64,000 bases of DNA, from the NCBI GenBank assembly GCA_004802705.1, contig SGPL01000022.1:57778-121777 (forward strand). Reading direction: 5' to 3'. The notes beneath the pieces were generated by a model that was not told the DNA's origin, made no database searches, and was given only the letters and a program-made list of their open reading frames with translations. The DNA is from Bondarzewia mesenterica. Its lineage: Eukaryota > Basidiomycota > Agaricomycetes > Russulales > Bondarzewiaceae. The position numbers and the translations under genes were made by a program. Positions 11,627 through 23,336 of this stretch are shown here, piece by piece (positions within the stretch are counted from its first letter, which is position 1; each line of letters opens with the position of its first letter).

Positions 11627-12862
11627 ATGTTCTCCCTAGCTACCTTTGGAATCCTATCTTTTCTACTCTTCTGCGTTTTCCTCNCCTTCTTTCTCTTGAT
11701 ATCGGTGCCNTTGACCGGGACGCTCGTACGTCTGAGGGCGAANTACAACCCGAAAGGATTGCAATTGGATCCCGAAGATGGGGTAGAACCGCATACCGGT
11801 CCAGTCGTCTCTGGTTTCTTCTCCATGATGGGTAGAGTTCGAAGGCTCGAGGCAAGATGCACCCATCATTTCTCTGAAAGTTTGATCATTGACTCGTCAT
11901 GCGACAGGGTTGGGCCGGCTTGTACAAGGNNTTGAGTATGTCTCGACGGCAGCTTCGCAGCATTTCCGTAATATGATGCTGATTCCGACACGATTGAATA
12001 TCCAGTGCCCACACTTTTGTCTAATCTGACTCTCATGCTCTTCTCGGTCGTGTTCCTCGATGCGTCTGCATCCAACCCTCGCAATCACGGTGTCTACAAC
12101 GCGCCAGCCACCAGCGCGCTGGGCGTGATCGCGTACTCGATCTTTTTAATGTTCATATCATTACCAGCCGTAATTCTCACTTACCGGTAAGTCGAATCCT
12201 TTTCGTATCTTCCCGAATCCTCCTCACGTCGCTGCTCAATAAGGTCTATCACCACCCCGCACCGTCTGCCCTATCTTAAACCTTCCTATTCCTTACGGAT
12301 CCTTCTCACCCCGACCGAGCGCCGCAGGCCTTGGATCCTCTACCTTACGCCTGGCCTTCTCGCAGCCGAAATCCTTCACATCGCCTACGTTGTTCTCGGT
12401 CTTCGCACGTTGCGACACCTTCTGCTGCCCTCCCTATCTGGTCCGGAGCCTCCCCGTTCGGAGGACATCTCGACGTCCAAGCTTATCATATACTTCGTCT
12501 TTGTACTGCTCAGCACCGGCATCCTCTGTCCGTTGGAAGTTATCGCCACCCGTCTGGCCGTCCAGCGCAACCACGCGTCCTCCGAATACAATTCCGTCAA
12601 CCAGGAGGAAGAGGGGGACGTTGATAACGTGGCGGACTATTACGGCGCGGACGAGGACGTCATAGGGTACGCCGGACCCGTTCGAACATGCTCTGTGAGA
12701 ATGCTGATGAATTTTCCTTGTTGCAGACTGAGGAGCGAGAAGGACCCTTACCTGGGTCTCGTTGACTGTGCCAAGAAGATCGTGGTTGAAGAAGGGTGGC
12801 GTGCTCTCTATCGCGGATGGTGGATTACGTTGTTGTTTGGTTCGTTCGGTGCCTTCTCATAA
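11627..12862 (+). CDS. Divergent mitochondrial-carrier-like membrane protein
   Basis: Probable transporter of the mitochondrial carrier family, unusually diverged; substrate unknown. Exons: 11627-11851, 11908-11935, 12006-12186, 12244-12666 and 12727-12862. The N terminus is a strong membrane helix (FGILSFLLFCVFL, then LTGTLVRLRA). Two segments carry the carrier signature around the small exons: GWAGLYKG-LMPTLLSNL (joined across the intron at 11936) and, near the C terminus, CAKKIVVEEGWRALYRGWW. A hydrophobic helix (LIIYFVFVLLSTGILCPLEV) precedes P-x-E-x-x-x-x-R, a degenerate form of the Px[D/E]xx[K/R] motif. An acidic insert (EEEGDVDNVADYYGADED) is unusual. Intron 1 uses a GC donor. Two N bases lie in exon 1, one in exon 2, and one at its edge. 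Confidence 0.7.
11852..11907 (+). other. GC-AG intron in the carrier-like gene
   Basis: The 56-nt intron begins GCAAGA and ends GCGACAG. It is needed to join RRLE to GWAGLYKG, which rebuilds a canonical carrier motif. No GT donor nearby keeps the frame. A GC donor in a GCAAG context is a known minor intron class, but only this one intron in the window requires it. Confidence 0.6.
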
Positions 12863-14269
12863 ACAAGTTTGGGTTTCCATATCATGTCCTTCTTCGTTTG
12901 TAAATAATCACTGTAAGGTACAGACTATCAGATTTGGCTATTTTCACAGCGTGCTTTTCTTTGCCGGGGAGCGCGGTGCGAGTGTTTTTCGATGATCGCG
13001 CTCGAACGGAAGGAAAAAGGTGAGATCGTTCCTTAATGATTATAATGGCTTTGGTTTTGCGGCGAGCTACTCGATTCCCTGCAGCGTTTCGAAGCCGCCC
13101 CGCGTTTGAAATCAAATTCGAACGCAAATTCACGCCGCATAGACAGATCAAAAATCTCAATCTTCCGTGTGGGTTTGCCAGACCGGACCTTTTGAATTTT
13201 ATTTTCTCAGAAATTCCTTAGACGCATGACAGGCCTCGCGTCACGCGGTAAGTGATATACCGGGTTGGGTTGGGTTGGGTTCGTCACAGAAGTCGGCTTG
13301 TTAGGAGGTCCGACATGCGCGCAGGTCATATTGTATGGACAGAGGCACGCAGCGCAGACAGAGAGGAGTCTGATTGACTCTGTACGTTGCGACTGAAGTT
13401 TATGGTACAACCGGTGAGCAGTGGGTCACTTTTTGTTTTTCTTCGTCTCACTCAGCAGTGACGGGTCTGTCAAGCGGGCCGTTGAGGGATATCGGACAGT
13501 CGGCGGAGAGTTGCATGACCCTGCCGGTCGAGGAGCACTCACATAAGGACGAGATCTGATCGGAATGTGTGTTTTCTTCGCATGTTGCGGCTGACCATCA
13601 CAGGAAAATCACAACGAGTCTTCTAGTGGGGCGGCATGCGGCAACGTCAACGGGGGGTGCCAACGACCGTGACGCAAATGGACTGGCTACAGCTATATAT
13701 GTGGTGGGCGTCAAGTGCAGTGCGGTGGGACTCGATGAACAATTTGGGACGTAAAAAAAAACGTCGTGATTGGGCGCTCAGGTGGCTTCGACAACTCTGT
13801 TTGGTGGGGTGTTCTGGACGAGACTGCGGAAATGACAATGTTGATTTCAGGAATTTCAGCGAGCTCGTGCTACTATAATCGAGGGAGTGCCTAGAGACAT
13901 AGTTATCTGATAGTGGGTCCGCCAAGCAGTGCGCCACGAAGGAGAAGGGGAGAGGAGTTGGACTTGGGAGGGGGATTGCATCGGGGGGTGGCTTGGCGTG
14001 TCGTCTCATTGCGCCAAGACATTTGCTCCCGGATCTGCCAAGATCGTGGATCACGCATCTGCATGGGAGAATTTCCTCTGCATCTCCCAAAACAGCAGTC
14101 CTCCCTTTCTCACGCCAACGTGCATGACTTTACTGCCCTTGCCGCCGCCCACAGAAGCACGCCCCAATCTCTTCTCGGTGCCAACTCTCCTCATTTAAAT
14201 ACGACATGGCCCCTCTCGCCACTCTTGCCCTCCTCCGATTCTGCACAGTCCCCCATCTCCCCTTTCGTC
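12863..14269. other. Intergenic region before the Zn2Cys6 gene
   Basis: A 1.4 kb spacer between two genes on the + strand. It contains a short GGGTT tandem near 13,263 and several short open frames on both strands with no recognisable domain. The 3' part should be the promoter of the transcription factor gene. Confidence 0.4.
13263..13281 (+). repeat. Short GGGTT tandem repeat
   Basis: Nearly four perfect copies of the pentamer GGGTT in the spacer between the carrier-like gene and the transcription factor gene. It superficially recalls telomeric repeats, but the fungal telomere unit is TTAGGG and this array is too short. It is probably a simple-sequence repeat. Confidence 0.7.
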
Positions 14270-15896
14270 ATGCCGACAGATCATCCCAAACGCCCCTCCA
14301 AGAAGCGTGAGGCTACCAAAGAAACGAGCGCTACTCCCGACGAGGACCACAGGAAGCGACGACGCAACAGGACAACTCAGTCTTGTCTCCAATGTCACCA
14401 TTCGAAGCGCATGGTCTGTATCAAATCCCTCTTCATTTCCCAATCCCAGTCACCCATCTCTCTCTCCAGTGCGACAGAAAGCGTCCTTGCGGTCGCTGCA
14501 CCCAACTAGGACTCGTGCGTTGTCTGACAATTCCTGTCCCGCGTGCAGTCGTTAATCAGCGCGTTCTTCTGAATCAGACCGGTCTCTGCGTTTACGAAGT
14601 CGATGACCCCAGCCAAGCGTATGTATCAATTTGTAATTCACCCGAGCCGGCCTCACGGTCATCTCCCCAGAAATGATTCCGCCGACGACACAGCTCGCCT
14701 ACAGAAAAGAGTGGCCGAGCTCGAGAGCGTCATCCGCGAGGTACGCATCTGCCGCCACGTCCACCGCAAATTCCCTGTTCAACTCGTCCGTTCTGCAGTT
14801 GAAGAACAAGCCCCATCCACGATGGGGCGACCATATCTCCCACCACAGCTGCGGACGGCCGTTCACATTCCGGTCGCACACGATCTCCTCCACAATCGGC
14901 GGGAAAAGCCGCCGCCGCCGTTTCTACCGGTAGAGAGGCTACGCCGTTGCGTTCCATTTACCCTGCCTCTCCGACCGCCAGCTCTGCATCTCGCTTACCA
15001 TTCTATCATCCCCCTTCACCCATGTCGCCCTCGCGTTTCGAGCCAGAACTCACTTTGCCACCATCGTCGGCCTCCTCTGACGCTTACTCTCCCTCGAGCA
15101 GTGGCGCGCCCCTTACTCCTTCCCTAGGCCATATCATACCCTCTGTTGCATCCCCGCTCCCCGCTCTCAGCGATGACACCTCCATCGCTTCTCTCTTCTC
15201 CTATTTCCAAGATCTTCATGGCTTTGAAGATCCGTCGTTCGCCAAATTATTGGATGACACTGTTCGGGATTTTACCAACGGCCAGGTAGGTCCTGCGGGC
15301 CCTATCGAGCACTACCATGACGGCGATACGAGCCATTGTGGGTGCTTGACGGAGTCAGCAGTGTACAGCGTCGTCCTCGAACTGTCATTGCGTTTACGAA
15401 AGGCCGCGGAGACGCTCAACCGTCATCCGGTGCACGCACGCGGGTCGGCATGTGCACTGCAACAGCGTATCACGGAACTCGATGCTTTCGCAAAGTAAGC
15501 CTATCATCAAACTCGAGACCAGTACATCACAAACAAACAAAATTCATGATGCGACCCATCAGCTTGACCTTGGGAAGCGTAGACACTCCGAACGAGTTTG
15601 ATCGCTTGTCGATGGGGTCGGGTCCGAAACGGCCCACAATGACCAACCGCACCTATCGGACGCAGGCTCCTCCATCGAATGGAGCATTCACAGATCCCGT
15701 CGCATGGACTCCGATGTCGGGGATGTCGCCCAATCCTTCCACCATATCCCCCCAATCTCTTCTTCACCGCGCGGCCCCGCGAAGCAGCGCGCCGTTGAGC
15801 GCTCCACCACGATCTCACGAAGACCCCTTCATGTCCTGGGTGCCACAAAAACGCCACGACTGGTCCATGCGTTCGGTACTTCCTCCCGGCTTATAG
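14270..15896 (+). CDS. Zn2Cys6 (Gal4-type) fungal transcription factor
   Basis: Nuclear DNA-binding regulator; target genes unknown. Seven exons: 14270-14413, 14470-14514, 14578-14618, 14671-14740, 14799-14929, 14982-15494 and 15563-15896. A basic N terminus (KRPSKKREA, then HRKRRRNRTTQ) leads into the zinc cluster CLQC-HHSKRM-C-DRKRP-C-GR-C-TQLGLTGL-C. This has the canonical C-x2-C-x6-C-x5-C-x2-C-x8-C spacing once two introns inside it are removed. For intron 2 three AG acceptors exist; the last one gives the x8 spacing and is chosen. A short coiled coil follows (ARLQKRVAELESVIRE). After that comes a Ser/Pro-rich region, then a helical segment with a small Cys/His patch (HYHDGDTSHCGCL). The C terminus has HEDPFMSWVPQKRHDW. 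No fungal-specific transcription-factor (Fungal_trans) domain is evident. Confidence 0.85.
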
Positions 15897-17849
15897 CCAT
15901 GGGACGAAGCCAGTCTCTTTTGATTGTTACATACCGTAGCAGCAGATCCATTCCGCTGACTCCTTCTGATGGTGTTGATGACCACCTGCTCTCCAGCGTC
16001 CGGCCCTTCTCAGTAGATCACCTGTTCTGTTCTGCGCTGATATGTCACTCTTCTGTACTTACCACACATGTACATCCATATCAACTCTCGGAATCAAAGG
16101 ATTATGATTGTTCCCCCACCAGCCGAAGAACGCCTTGACAGGAACGTCACGGGCTGAATCTTGTTTCGACCCGACATGCAGGCGGGCACACTCCCGGTGC
16201 CTTTTTCGTTTCTATGAGTAAGGCAAGTAAGCGGGCAGCGGTCGGTGGGCTGGGCATGAGCTTAAGGCCGGCATCCCAGCGGAAGATCGTGACATAATTG
16301 ACATCGATCAACCACAGGTCCGCGGTGATTACGTAAACTCACGGAGTGCTCACTGAGGCAGGTAGGATCCGTAGATCTGTGTACAATTGCAATAAGCCGA
16401 AAAACATCTTCACTTCGACAAGGGCTTCAAGCTTCACAGGGGGCTTCCAGAATCTCAATAGAAAAAGACGATCGAGAATCAACGGTTGGGTCCGTGGCAT
16501 TCTGATACTATCTATGGATATTCATTCATTTTTTATTACCAGACTTGCCAGTGGAGTGGGACGCGTGCGCCGTGGAAGCATGATCAGTGTCATATCCAGA
16601 GCACGTTGATCAGTGGGGGAAAGAAGAATAGAGTGGTCCGTGGACGCTGTCCGGCCTTGGCGACCACATGACTGGGTCGACTGAATGACAGTGAACTGCC
16701 CACCTGCGGCATGATACGTCTTGGGAAAAAGCGATACGGTCTGTCGAGGTATTGGGAATATTGTGGATGCAACATTCTAATAGGCGCCCGAGGGAACGGA
16801 GATGAACCTGCTGCGGCGATCAAAAAATAGACCTCCATTGTACCCGGTGAGCCCTCGCCCACGTTGCTGCATACTTATCTATTGGAGAGCCTCGCGGTAT
16901 ATAAAATAAAACCACGTTGAATACGCCATTGGACTCTGCGCGACTCAGCACTCATGGCCCGCGTGTGTAGAGGGGCAGACCATGAGCGCGTGTTTCCGAC
17001 TCAGCGCTTGGGATGGAATCGGGCCAAGAGGGCCAGTCTGATGATACCAAGAGCACCGAAGAAGCGGCATGTAACCATGAAATTCTTGTTTGAAGGGCCA
17101 AGCCAGCAGTCTTCGAACCCCGGAGATATTCCCAGGAAATGCGGCCAGATGTTCATTCATCGGAGGAAGCACGGGCATGGGTGGGGCCAAGAAAAGTTAC
17201 GAAGATATAGAGTCTCCGTGTTGGTAATCCCTCTGAGGAGGCCATTTGTTATCCGTGCATAGGAAATTAAAATCCTACCGAATCTTTCCCCGGCGTTCGA
17301 GAGGAGGAACAAAGTCCAGATGGTTCCGACCGTGCGAACGCTAAGCAAAACGCCAAGCAAAGCGGTGGGTGGTGCAGTGAGTGAGTATCAATAGCACACA
17401 CGATACACGTCATTATAGGGTCTTCGGAATCTGAGGCCCACATTGCACCCACACTTCAGGCAAGATGCTCATTGGGCGCTTTTCCGCAGAGGGAGGGTCA
17501 GGGAGCCAATCATGGAAGCTGGCGCTGAGGCCTGAGGTGCCAAGCGAAGCCAAGAAGGGCCTGGCAATGGAGGAAGAGTTCATATCGCTGCATGCACACA
17601 GTACTGTTAGATCCTAGGCTAGCGGTTCTATCTATTGCTGCATGGGCCAGTTTGTTGCACGGTTGTGGACTCTTGAACTTTGGACGCACTGGCAGCCTTC
17701 GATAGTGTACGCGTGAACGTTCTTGAACTTTCTTGGTTAGAAAGAATTTCGAACTCCGCGAGAAGCAGCTTACTCAGCATTGACGGATACGGTGGCGCGC
17801 CTCGTCTCTTCATTGTCTTCATCGACGACCACGACCACTTTCGTGTAAA
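15897..17849. other. Intergenic region, no supported gene
   Basis: Nearly 2 kb between the transcription factor and the U2AF gene. Open frames of up to about 100 codons occur (for example 16954-17262 on the + strand and its mirror on the - strand) but neither has domains or a consistent intron structure. The last few hundred bases should hold the U2AF promoter. Confidence 0.4.
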
Positions 17850-18783
17850 ATGGCTTCACATCTCGTGAGTTTTCTCATACCATTTGATATCTTGCTTTGC
17901 ATCGAGTTACTCACACATGGCGTTAGGCAAACATCTTTGGAACAGAGCAGGACCGCGTGAACTGCTCATTCTATTACAAAGTACGTTCTTAGCCAAGGAT
18001 CTTCTATCCCTCTTCCACTGACCTCTGTCTTTTACTTAGATCGGTGCGTGTCGCCACGGTGACCGCTGCTCACGAAAGCACATAAAACCTCCATTCTCCC
18101 AAACCATCCTTCTCCCAAACGTCTACCACAACCCCGCGCACGATCCCGTATGCAAGCTAACGGAGAAGGAGCTCCAGGAGGGGTTTGACGCAGTGTACGA
18201 AGATCTGTACTGCGAGCTCTCAAAATTTGGTCACTTGCTTGAACTACATGTGAGTTCCGCTTCTTTGCATTTAATTTTCTCATGTTCAAAACTCGATCAC
18301 AGGTCTGCGACAACGTAGGAGATCATCTGATCGGCAACGTTTACGCGCGATACGAGTGGGAAACAGAGGCACAGGCGGCTGTGGACAATCTGAACGATCG
18401 TTGGTACGCAGGTGCGTGTATTTTTGGTCCTTTGACCGCGGGTTCCCATCGCTGACTCCGCCGCTGCCAAATCACAAGGCCGCCCCTTATACGCCGAACT
18501 GTCCCCTGTCACCGATTTTCGCGAAGCGTGCTGTCGTCAGAACGAGAACGGCGAGTGCAATAGGGGTGGTTTTTGCAATTTCATGCATCTGCGTCTCGCT
18601 TCGAAGGACCTCGTTTCTGCACTTCACCACGGTCAGCGATTGGAGAGGAAGTTGAACCCTCCGAAGACACAAGGCGGTGCTGGTGGGTGGGAACCGAGCA
18701 AACGGGAAGGTGGTCGTGGACGCAGTGCCAGTCCCTCCAAAAGGGGCGGCAGTAATGGCGAGGACAGATGGACGAGGAAGTAG
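17850..18783 (+). CDS. U2AF1: Splicing factor U2AF small subunit (U2AF35/U2AF23)
   Basis: The subunit recognises the AG of the 3' splice site and pairs with the large U2AF subunit in early spliceosome assembly. Five exons: 17850-17864, 17927-17980, 18040-18249, 18303-18411 and 18479-18783. The start gives MASHLANIFGTEQDRVNCSF, the conserved family N terminus. Zinc finger 1 reads C-x5-IGACRHGDRCSRKH. The central UHM-type RRM runs from QTILLPNVYHNP through VYARYEWETEAQAAVDNL. Zinc finger 2 is FREACCRQNENGECNRGGFC with NFMH. The C-terminal tail is short and Gly/Arg/Ser-rich (GGRGRSASPSKRGG), much as in fission yeast. The first coding exon is only 15 nt. Length (about 230 residues) fits the family. 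Confidence 0.96.
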
Positions 18784-19362
18784 TTCAGTATTCTGTGCCT
18801 GAGCTGCTGGGAGCTATTTTCCCTCACTCCAGGCCGGTTGCAGTTAATCTTCCGACTGTATGCAGTACCTTTTTTTGTTTTGTTCTCTATTGCTATAACT
18901 CTATAACTCTATTGCACTGCACACCAAGACAAAGCTGTTTTCGTCCGCCGCAGAATCTGAAAATATAACAATGAAAATGAATCCCACGACGACCTTAGGT
19001 GAGAAAAATAGTTACTTGACCTCTGTGAAATCTACAAGAATCTATATTGCACGTAGAGCATTTCAAGGTACAAAGGGGATCAAATCTTCCATTGAGTTCC
19101 GAAATTCAATCTGCGATGCTGTGCTGATATGCCAACTAGAGTACTCGATACTTCCGTCACACTACCCGGCGATGAGGGCCGAATTAGATGCATCGACTGA
19201 CGGTCGGAAATTAACCATGCCAAGCCTACCAAGAGCTCCACAGTCGCCCAAGTGACCCAAATATGAGGAAGAGGGCCATGAACCAAAGAATACGCACGGA
19301 AGATACTTAGCGATATCGAACTGGACTTGATGCACAGTGCACTGGGACGACGAGTGAGACGA
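18784..19362. other. Convergent intergenic region
   Basis: This spacer lies between the 3' ends of the U2AF gene (+) and ALG14 (-), so it should hold both 3' untranslated regions. It contains AT-rich stretches (around 18,870-18,980) suited to polyadenylation. The 94-codon frame at 18971-19255 has no recognisable domain. Confidence 0.4.
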
Positions 19363-20298
19363 TCAGACCAACCAACCGTGGCATATTCCTGCCCCCCCCG
19401 TCTCTCAGAAGATCAGGCCATTGAACGACAAAGCTTGGCACCACGTCATGAGATCAATGGTGCAAGACGGAGACTCCATTACTCACCAGTCGACAACCGA
19501 ACGCAACAGTTTACCGGAAAGAGACAAAGACCGGACGCGAGCGAAGGACTCGACGTAAATCAATCTGGGAGACGGTAGACCCAGAAACTGTGGAGCGTTG
19601 AGAAGTCAGGGCGCCATTTGCTGAGAAAGGAAGAGAGACGAACCCTGTTGAGGTAGGCGGCAATGCACAAGACAAAACAGGTTCCCGGACCGTTCAAAAT
19701 GAGCACCTCAGATATTGGAGGGGGAGATAGAGAGCCAGAGAAAAGTGGTGCAAGCGTGACATGGTAGATGGAGACGAGAAGAGAGAATAATGCCGTTGGC
19801 GGTGTCTGAAAGAGCTTCTGATGGACATGGCGGGCTCGAGGGATTGTAATGATACTGTATCCGCCGATGGCATCATTATTGTTCTATGATAGGCAAAGCT
19901 TTTCCACAAGATGAACACCACTACAGTGGAAAGTAATTCACTAACCTGATGAACCGCAACTTGCCCGGCCTTGAGGAACTCGAGGGCTTGTGCCTTTTGG
20001 ACACTTAATATATCACCTTGGCTGACGATATAGGTGCGAGGGGTGTAGCGCGAGAAATCAAGAGAGGACATCATTGACAGAGCCTCACTGGTATGGCCAC
20101 CTAAGATTCAGTGTAAGCCACCGGTACATGAGGGCAAGCAAAGGCATGTGAGAAATACCGGAGCCAAGAAAGATTGCAAGACTACATGTTCCTGACCGCC
20201 TTGGACGAGAGAGCTTCCGCGGTCGGACCAGGAAAAAAAATTCTAACGAGAAGAAAGACTGCCGAGACCCAGACCACTGAAGCCAAGAGGGGAGACAT
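19363..20298 (-). CDS. ALG14: UDP-GlcNAc transferase membrane-anchor subunit ALG14
   Basis: ALG14 anchors the catalytic subunit ALG13 to the ER membrane. Together they add the second GlcNAc to the dolichol-linked oligosaccharide for N-glycosylation. Five exons: 20298-20159, 20100-19946, 19883-19644, 19587-19487 and 19433-19363. The N terminus is a membrane helix (SPLLASVVWVSAVFLLVRIF). The core is typical: LAIFLGSGGHTSEAL, FSRYTPRTYIVSQGD, ITIPRARHVHQ, EVLILNGPGTC, LIYVESFARVRSLSLSGKLL and FVVQWPDLLRD. As given, the frame breaks twice, at the A8 run 20233-20240 and the C8 run 19392-19399. One base fewer in each makes the frame continuous and ends it in HGWLV, the usual ALG14 end. I read these as sequencing errors, not as a pseudogene. 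Confidence 0.85.
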
Positions 20299-20690
20299 CA
20301 CTAGAAGTCAGCACCCAGTGGGGTGGGGCTAGGTAGGCGTAGGTCAATATGTCAATATGCAGTAAGTACTGTGCTGCACCAAATGCAACATTGAAGGACG
20401 CGACGCACCACAGTTTCAAATTACAACAAGTGGACAATAGGAGGATATGAATCCCCAATCAGTAGATTCGCCAAGGAGAGCAACTTGGCGCTAGTTCGAA
20501 GATACTTCAAGTGAATGCTAGCGGACCTTAGCGGACAGTTGCCGCGCGGGGTCACAAACGCGTCGCAGGTCACATTTTGTGACCATCGCGTCTCATCCGG
20601 AGACTACCACCACAGACATATATTTCGCGAAGCGCGCGGGTGCTGACAGCCTCTTCTTGCTCATATCGGAAAGCGCCACTGTCGGAAACT
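20299..20690. promoter_or_regulatory. Shared upstream region of ALG14 and APC8
   Basis: A 392 bp gap between two divergent start codons, so it must hold both promoters. No TATA-like element in a clear position is obvious. Confidence 0.4.
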
Positions 20691-23237
20691 ATGGCCACCG
20701 TTGTCACAATTGCTGATGGTGAGATGGTTGAACATCTTCGAAAAGCTATCAAAGATTGCGCGGACAGAGGTCTCAACCATGCCTCCAAATGGTGCATATC
20801 TGTCCACTTGTCAATGCTACTTAAATCCTGAGATTTTCCAGGGCTGCAGAGCTGCTGGCATCCGTACAACCGTCTAAACGACACCACCTGCGCAATCCGG
20901 ATACTTTCTCCACATCCACGCCTGCACGACCGCACTCGCCTCATGTCGTCTCCTTCATCGACCCATCTCCCGATTCTGTCGATTTACCATCGTCTTCAAC
21001 TTCTATGGCACCGCCTCCCGCTCCTTCTCGTCACCCACACGCGCCTCTCGGGTCAGATGTTGACGACGTTGAGTTACGCATCCGAGAGATGGACATCGAG
21101 TCCACTGAAGAGGCCACACTCGCTGTGGGAAAGGCCTGCTTCGACGCAAGAGAATTCTTTCGAGCCGCTAAAATATTAGAGTCTTGCTCAAGCGCACGAG
21201 GGCAATTCTTGATGATTTACAACCGGTTCTTGGTGCGTTCAACTATTTCTTGTTCATCTCAGAAAATAACCTCTGAATTGTGAAGGCCAGTGAAAAAGCA
21301 GCGCTTCGAGACTGGAATAAACTGGACGGTAAGTAGCATACTCCTCAAGCATGCGTCCTCTGAACATGATTGAGTACAGGTACTCGCCACCAGCCTGCAG
21401 GACCTGTGAACACCGCTCTGCTTGAATTGTATAATGTAGCAACGAATCTCGACAATAAACTCGATCCCTGGATGACATTCATGTAAGTTTTTAGTTCGCG
21501 CTTTCTCTGAACAATCGCATTTGACGAGACGACGACAGGCGTGGTCTCTTACTCTCCCGTCTCAGCAGGCGGGAGGAGGCCATTGAGTGCCTCTTGCTTT
21601 CGCTTCAACGATACTCATGGAACTGGTCAGCGTGGATGCAGCTGAGCAATCTTATTCAAGATCCTGAAGAGGTAAGTATTCCCTTTTTTAACGTCAGTAG
21701 TCGCTGAAGAATGGTTTGTTCAGTTATCAGCTCTCCTACCTCTCGTGCCACTTCCTCCAACACATCCCCTGGTCCAACTCTTTCAAATCAAAACAATGAA
21801 CACACTCGGCCAATCCTCAGAAAATGAGCTCGGACTCTGCGAGCGGCTGCTCGGGAATGAGTACTTTCCCCGAAGCCAATGGATAATGAGTTTGCGTGCC
21901 TGTGTTCTCTATCACCTTCACGGTCAGTTTTCTCCTCGTGTTCCAAGGTTTGATCCAGCCTCATGGTCATCCAGACTTTGGGCAAGCGGAAATCCAGTTT
22001 CAAAAGATTCTTGCCATGGATCCCTATCGGATAGATGACATCGACATTTATTCCAATATTCTTTATGTCACAGAGAACAGGCTCAAGTTAGCGGAGCTTG
22101 CCCATGACTTTCTATTGTTGGACAAGGATCGACCTGAAGTATGTTGCCTTGTCGGTGCGCAATTCTTTTCCATGCGGATCTTGTTCCCAGCAAGTACGGA
22201 TGCTGATTCACCGCTCATACAGGTAATCATTATTCTCTACGATCCGAGCACGAGAAGGCTGTCAAGTACTTTCGCCGAGCAACGCAGCTCGATCGGACAT
22301 ACCTGTCCGCATGGACGTTGATGGGACATGAGTACGTGGAGATGAAGAACTCACATGCCGCTATTGAAGCCTATCGACGAGCTGTAGGTCAGTCTCAAGC
22401 TCCGTCCTTGGCTTCCTTTGCACATGGATCTCACGGTTTCACGATCTTAGATGTGAACAGGAAGGATTACCGGGCATGGTATGGCCTCGGACAGGCATAC
22501 GAATTACTCAACATGCACCAGTATGCACTTCATTATTATCAGCACGCGACGTCTCTGCGGTAAGGCCTCCCGTCGCCATTGAACCATGTGGAATCATCTG
22601 ATTTCAAATCGTTTAGACCGTACGATGTTCGGCTATGGCAAGCTCAAGGCGCCTGTTACGAGGAGATGGGTCGGTCAGTATCTCACTTATCCTCGCCGTC
22701 TGTCCGATCTCATGTCCTTTTTTTGTCTTTATCTTTGGTCAGCCTGCGAGAAGCTGTCGAATGTTTCAAACGTGCCTTGCTGGGCGCAGACGTCAACGAG
22801 ACTTACATCAATCTCAGGCTTGCTAAGCTTCACGAAGACATGGACCAGTGTGCGGAAGCGGCGGCTTACCATTGCCGAGTGATAGATGTCTGTAGGGCTA
22901 CTTGTAAGCGTTGCATATCTGTCCACGTCAGTCCTGTCATGGCTGACCACCCCTCACCCCTTTCTGTCGGTAAGTGAAACCAGTAGCGGATTACGCCAAA
23001 TCACTCGTTTTCGTCGCTCGATACCATTTCGAGAAAGGGGGAGGTGATTTGCAGCTTGCTCGAGAGTATTTGGAAAAAGTCAGCGCAAGTAATTCGGAGG
23101 AGGCCGATCGGGCGTCTGATCTCTTGAAGAAAGTCAAGACTGCAATTGAGGCCGCCAAGACACAAGAACAGAACGATGTGGAACGAGATGAGCAGGCGAC
23201 AAAGCGGGCGATGCCAGTTGACGCAGCACCGACTTAG
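20691..23237 (+). CDS. CDC23: Anaphase-promoting complex subunit APC8/Cdc23
   Basis: TPR scaffold subunit of the APC/C ubiquitin ligase, which triggers anaphase and mitotic exit. The start at 20691 ([20 protein letters not shown]) is followed by an intron at 20792 and about ten further exons. The N-terminal dimer region includes [14 protein letters not shown] and [17 protein letters not shown]. The C-terminal half is a run of tetratricopeptide repeats: [94 protein letters not shown] and [14 protein letters not shown]. These match the order in Cdc23. A helical acidic/basic tail ends in AMPVDAAPT. The gene ends only about 100 bp from the convergent ThrE-like gene. Confidence 0.92.
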
Positions 23238-23336
23238 ACAATAAGTCATCTGCTTTTGGTCTTACGGTACTTTTGCCTATAATGATATTGTCATGTCGTA
23301 TATGCACAACAAATACCTGATATACGTTACGCATAC

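Noticed and set aside
13263..13281. Telomere-like repeat
   Set aside because: The unit is GGGTT, not TTAGGG, and there are fewer than four copies.
17095..17125. tRNA B-box-like GGTTCGA on the minus strand
   Set aside because: No A box at the right distance and no cloverleaf pairing.
20233..20240. ALG14 as a pseudogene
   Set aside because: All conserved blocks and splice sites are intact, and both breaks fall in homopolymers, so sequencing error is the simpler explanation.
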